Assembly (NCBI RefSeq): GCF_002845275.2 | Contig: NZ_CP088149.1 | Span: forward strand, 1,608,501 to 1,672,500 | Source: Pseudomonas sp. S06B 330 | GTDB lineage: Bacteria > Pseudomonadota > Gammaproteobacteria > Pseudomonadales > Pseudomonadaceae | Direction: 5' to 3' | DNA length: 64,000 nucleotides | Part shown: positions 62,147-64,000 of the stretch, piece by piece | How positions within the stretch are numbered: the first letter of the stretch is position 1 | Layout: each line of letters starts with the position of its first letter | Program-made: the position numbers and the translations under genes | Notes under the pieces: model-generated | What the model saw: the letters and a program-made list of their open reading frames with translations, nothing else | Told to the model about the DNA's origin: nothing | Database searches by the model: none

Positions 62147-63053
62147 GTTGCTGTACACCAATGCAGCGGCTGCTCGCCGATTCTAAGGCACCATCGCAGA
62201 GAATCTGATCTGCTCCACGGCGCGAAGGTAACAAGTACAGGTGTATGTTTTGCGCTGATAGACCTAGAAACCCCGCCAGTTTTCGACTCTTCTGGACCAT
62301 CAACTGCAGGTGTGCCGCCACTGGTGGGTGAATGTCTTGAATTGGCAAGTGGACCTGCACCTCATCGATCGTTACGGAGGCGGCGAACGCTGGGGGCTCG
62401 ACCTCAAGCGATGGGGTCGGCCAGATACTTGCGAGTACAAATGCACAGGCTCCACATAAGGGTAAGGCGAGCCACAAGAGCCAACGCCTTGGGGCTGTAA
62501 TAGGGTGTGTTGGCGGCGGCCCTGAAGCGGGTGCTGCTGTCGTGGGGATTGCCGTGATCGCTGCCGATTCGGCAAGGTCTGTTTCTGTTTCTGTTTCTGT
62601 TTCTGTTTCTGTTTCTGTTTCTGCGATGAGCGATGCATCAGGCACATCGGGAGCGGGAGCTTCACTGCCAGTGACGGTCGACAACGGGCTCGGCACCCTG
62701 TTCAGAGGCGCAGTCAACGGTTCGACTTTCACCCCTTCGGCGAGCTTGTAGCCTAGGCGTGGCAAGGTCTGGATGTATGTCCGACCAGGCTTGAGTTTTT
62801 CCAGTGCCATGCGCAACTGGCGGACAATCTGGACTAGGCTGTTGTCGGTCACTTCCAGCCCGTATTGCCCCCACGTAGCGGCTATCAGTTCGCGCTTGCC
62901 CACCACGGCCCCCTCCGACCTTAGCAGCATGGCCAGGCAACGGCTGGCGATTGCCCCCAAGCGCACAGGCTCCTCATTGGCGGCGCCGAGACGAAACAAC
63001 AGGAAGTTGTTTTCGTCAAACACCAGCTCGTCATCAATCAGCAGTTGGCCCAT
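62139..63053 (-). CDS. ToxR-like membrane-bound winged-helix regulator, copy 2, with Glu-Thr repeat linker
   Basis: This 304-residue paralogue of the protein at 59241 matches in the winged helix almost throughout (RLGAIASRCLAMLLRS, WGQYGLEVTDNSL, IQTLPRLGYKL). It has a longer linker holding an (ET)n run (about residues 144-158), a membrane helix (WLLWLALPLCGACAFVLAS), and a periplasmic end with ILCDGALESASSRCIG (two Cys). Start ATG 63053 (MGQLLIDDEL) lines up with copy 1; GTG 63083 is the alternative. It probably controls a different target from copy 1, or the two antagonise each other. Confidence 0.87.
   Translation of the reverse strand: MGQLLIDDELVFDENNFLLFRLGAANEEPVRLGAIASRCLAMLLRSEGAVVGKRELIAATWGQYGLEVTDNSLVQIVRQLRMALEKLKPGRTYIQTLPRLGYKLAEGVKVEPLTAPLNRVPSPLSTVTGSEAPAPDVPDASLIAETETETETETETETDLAESAAITAIPTTAAPASGPPPTHPITAPRRWLLWLALPLCGACAFVLASIWPTPSLEVEPPAFAASVTIDEVQVHLPIQDIHPPVAAHLQLMVQKSRKLAGFLGLSAQNIHLYLLPSRRGADQILCDGALESASSRCIGVQQHD
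62581..62622 (-). repeat. Hexanucleotide microsatellite (GTTTCT)x7 in the copy 2 regulator
   Basis: Seven exact copies of GTTTCT (plus-strand view) run for 42 bases. Read on the minus strand they code Glu-Thr pairs. Gain or loss of units changes the linker by two residues and keeps the frame. Confidence 0.95.
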
Positions 63054-63187
63054 AGCGAGCGCCCGCGCGTGGTAAGAAGGCACGTGAGGTCATGCCGTCA
63101 ACCTATAGAGTTAAGCGCTCAATCCTTGCATTGGCTAGCATCGTCGCAAAATGAGGTGTAACCCTTGCGCACCAGGTTGAAAACACC

Positions 63188-64000
63188 TCAGAAACTCACA
63201 GACGCCGACACCCGCGCCGTCCTCGGCGCCCCCTGAAACAGATAACCATCTCCCAGGTACTCGCCGGCATCGCGCCAGTAGCGTTTGTCGAAGACGTTGT
63301 CGACCATCAACCGCAGCACGGTGTCGTAGCCGCCGATTCTCGTGCTGTAACGGCTGCCCAGGTCGAACACCGCATAACTGCCCACCTCCACCGTGCCCGC
63401 CTGATTGGCATATTTGCTGGCGCTGTAGCGTGCGCCACCAAGCAGCGCCAGGCCGGGAATCGGCAGGCTGTAGTCCGCCTGCACGGCGGCGCGAAAATTC
63501 GGCACATTGATCGCCTGGTGGTCTTCATAGTCGGCTGTACCGCTGTTCTTCACCCGGGCGCGAATGGCGGCAGCGCTGGCATTGATCTGCAGACGCTCGC
63601 TCAGCCAGCCGCTGGCGCCCAGCTCAAGGCCGATATTCTTCTGCTGGCCTTGCTGCACATAAGTGAAATTGCCCACGCCGTCCGGCCGGGAGTACTGATA
63701 GGCCTGACGCAGCTGGAACAGGGCTGCGCTCAGGCTTAAGCGCTGCCAGTCGCGCTTGATGCCGAGTTCCAGCTGGTGTGACAGGGTGGGGGCGAGGATT
63801 TCGGCAGTGTTGCTGGCGAACCAAGGCGCGGTGCCACCGGACGAGATGCCTTTGCTGTAGCTGGTGTACACGGAGATATCCGGGCGCGGCTTGTAGATCA
63901 GCGCGGCGTTGGGCAGCAACTGATAGTCACGGGTATGGCGTCCCGGATCGCCCTGTTCATTAAAGGTCTTCTCGTCCAGGCGTACCAGGCGTGCACCGAG
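63188..64000 (-). CDS. C-terminal part of a TonB-dependent siderophore receptor
   Basis: The frame is open to the right edge and ends at 63188. The visible ~270 residues are outer-membrane beta-barrel strands: PDISVYTSYSKGISSGGTAP, LELGIKRDWQRLSLSAALFQ, NIGLELGASGWLSERLQINA, and VLRLMVDNVFDKRYWRDAG. The terminal strand is TARVSASVSF, with the final Phe expected of a barrel. It belongs to the TonB-dependent siderophore receptor group; the plug domain and any TonB box are outside the window. Confidence 0.9.
   Translation of the reverse strand, partial: LGARLVRLDEKTFNEQGDPGRHTRDYQLLPNAALIYKPRPDISVYTSYSKGISSGGTAPWFASNTAEILAPTLSHQLELGIKRDWQRLSLSAALFQLRQAYQYSRPDGVGNFTYVQQGQQKNIGLELGASGWLSERLQINASAAAIRARVKNSGTADYEDHQAINVPNFRAAVQADYSLPIPGLALLGGARYSASKYANQAGTVEVGSYAVFDLGSRYSTRIGGYDTVLRLMVDNVFDKRYWRDAGEYLGDGYLFQGAPRTARVSASVSF

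Noticed and set aside
62139..63053. On/off phase variation by the (GTTTCT)n repeat
   Set aside because: The unit is six bases, so copy changes keep the reading frame; only linker length can vary.

Overview
The window reads as a chromosomal segment of a Pseudomonas (fluorescens/putida-type) genome. The evidence is Pseudomonas-type REP palindromes (GTGGGAGC...GCTCCCAC) at gene ends, Pseudomonas-restricted families (DUF2897 next to pyrF, DUF3509), and a housekeeping order (folE, smr, prmB, aroC with an MFS gene, an LTA-synthase-like gene) that I recall from Pseudomonas core genomes. Species cannot be fixed from the sequence alone.

Region 1 (1-12.3 kb) is an AT-richer surface-polysaccharide locus. 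It holds the end of a membrane protein, an unrecognised GT-like protein, a hexapeptide acetyltransferase, a kdsA-kdsD pair for Kdo synthesis, an O-acyltransferase, a WcaJ-type initiating sugar-phosphate transferase, an O-antigen ligase-like protein and two more O-acyltransferases. The last acyltransferase, on the minus strand, lies between two copies of a comEA-like gene: one intact (11948-12274), one decayed (9743-10058). This forms a cassette bounded by direct repeats of about 440 bp, with a transposase relic inside it.

Region 2 (12.3-47.8 kb) is ordinary Pseudomonas chromosome: two SDR enzymes, pyrF, a quinone-oxidoreductase-like enzyme, an LPS-kinase-like protein, a divergent MFS/MocR pair, an HBM-type chemoreceptor, a BenE transporter, GST and glutaredoxin-like genes, folE, smr, prmB, aroC, a ZIP transporter, ogt, an LTA-synthase-like enzyme, rraB, an ATP-grasp/alpha-E/transglutaminase operon, a cytochrome c, GATase, CorA, PlsC and a crotonase. 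Two enzymes here have altered active sites: an acireductone-dioxygenase homologue lacking two of four metal ligands, and an isochorismatase-family protein with Ser at the usual catalytic Cys.

Region 3 (48-63.1 kb) starts at tRNA-Ser(GGA) and is a signalling island. It holds a 4HB-type chemoreceptor, a Cache/PAS/GAF/PAS/GGDEF diguanylate cyclase, an 1160-residue hybrid histidine kinase with REC and Hpt, an HD-GYP response regulator, then two paralogous ToxR-like/partner gene pairs facing each other around a REC-only regulator. Three intergenic stretches (48.2, 53.8 and 57.7 kb) share one layout: TCA(G) elements every 10 bp, a 21-22 bp step, two more TCA elements, then a (T/C)TACTG box. I read this as a shared operator tying the island together. 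One of the two ToxR-like genes carries seven copies of a hexanucleotide in its linker, which could change linker length without breaking the frame. This island is the best candidate for an undescribed regulatory system.

The window ends inside a TonB-dependent receptor gene.
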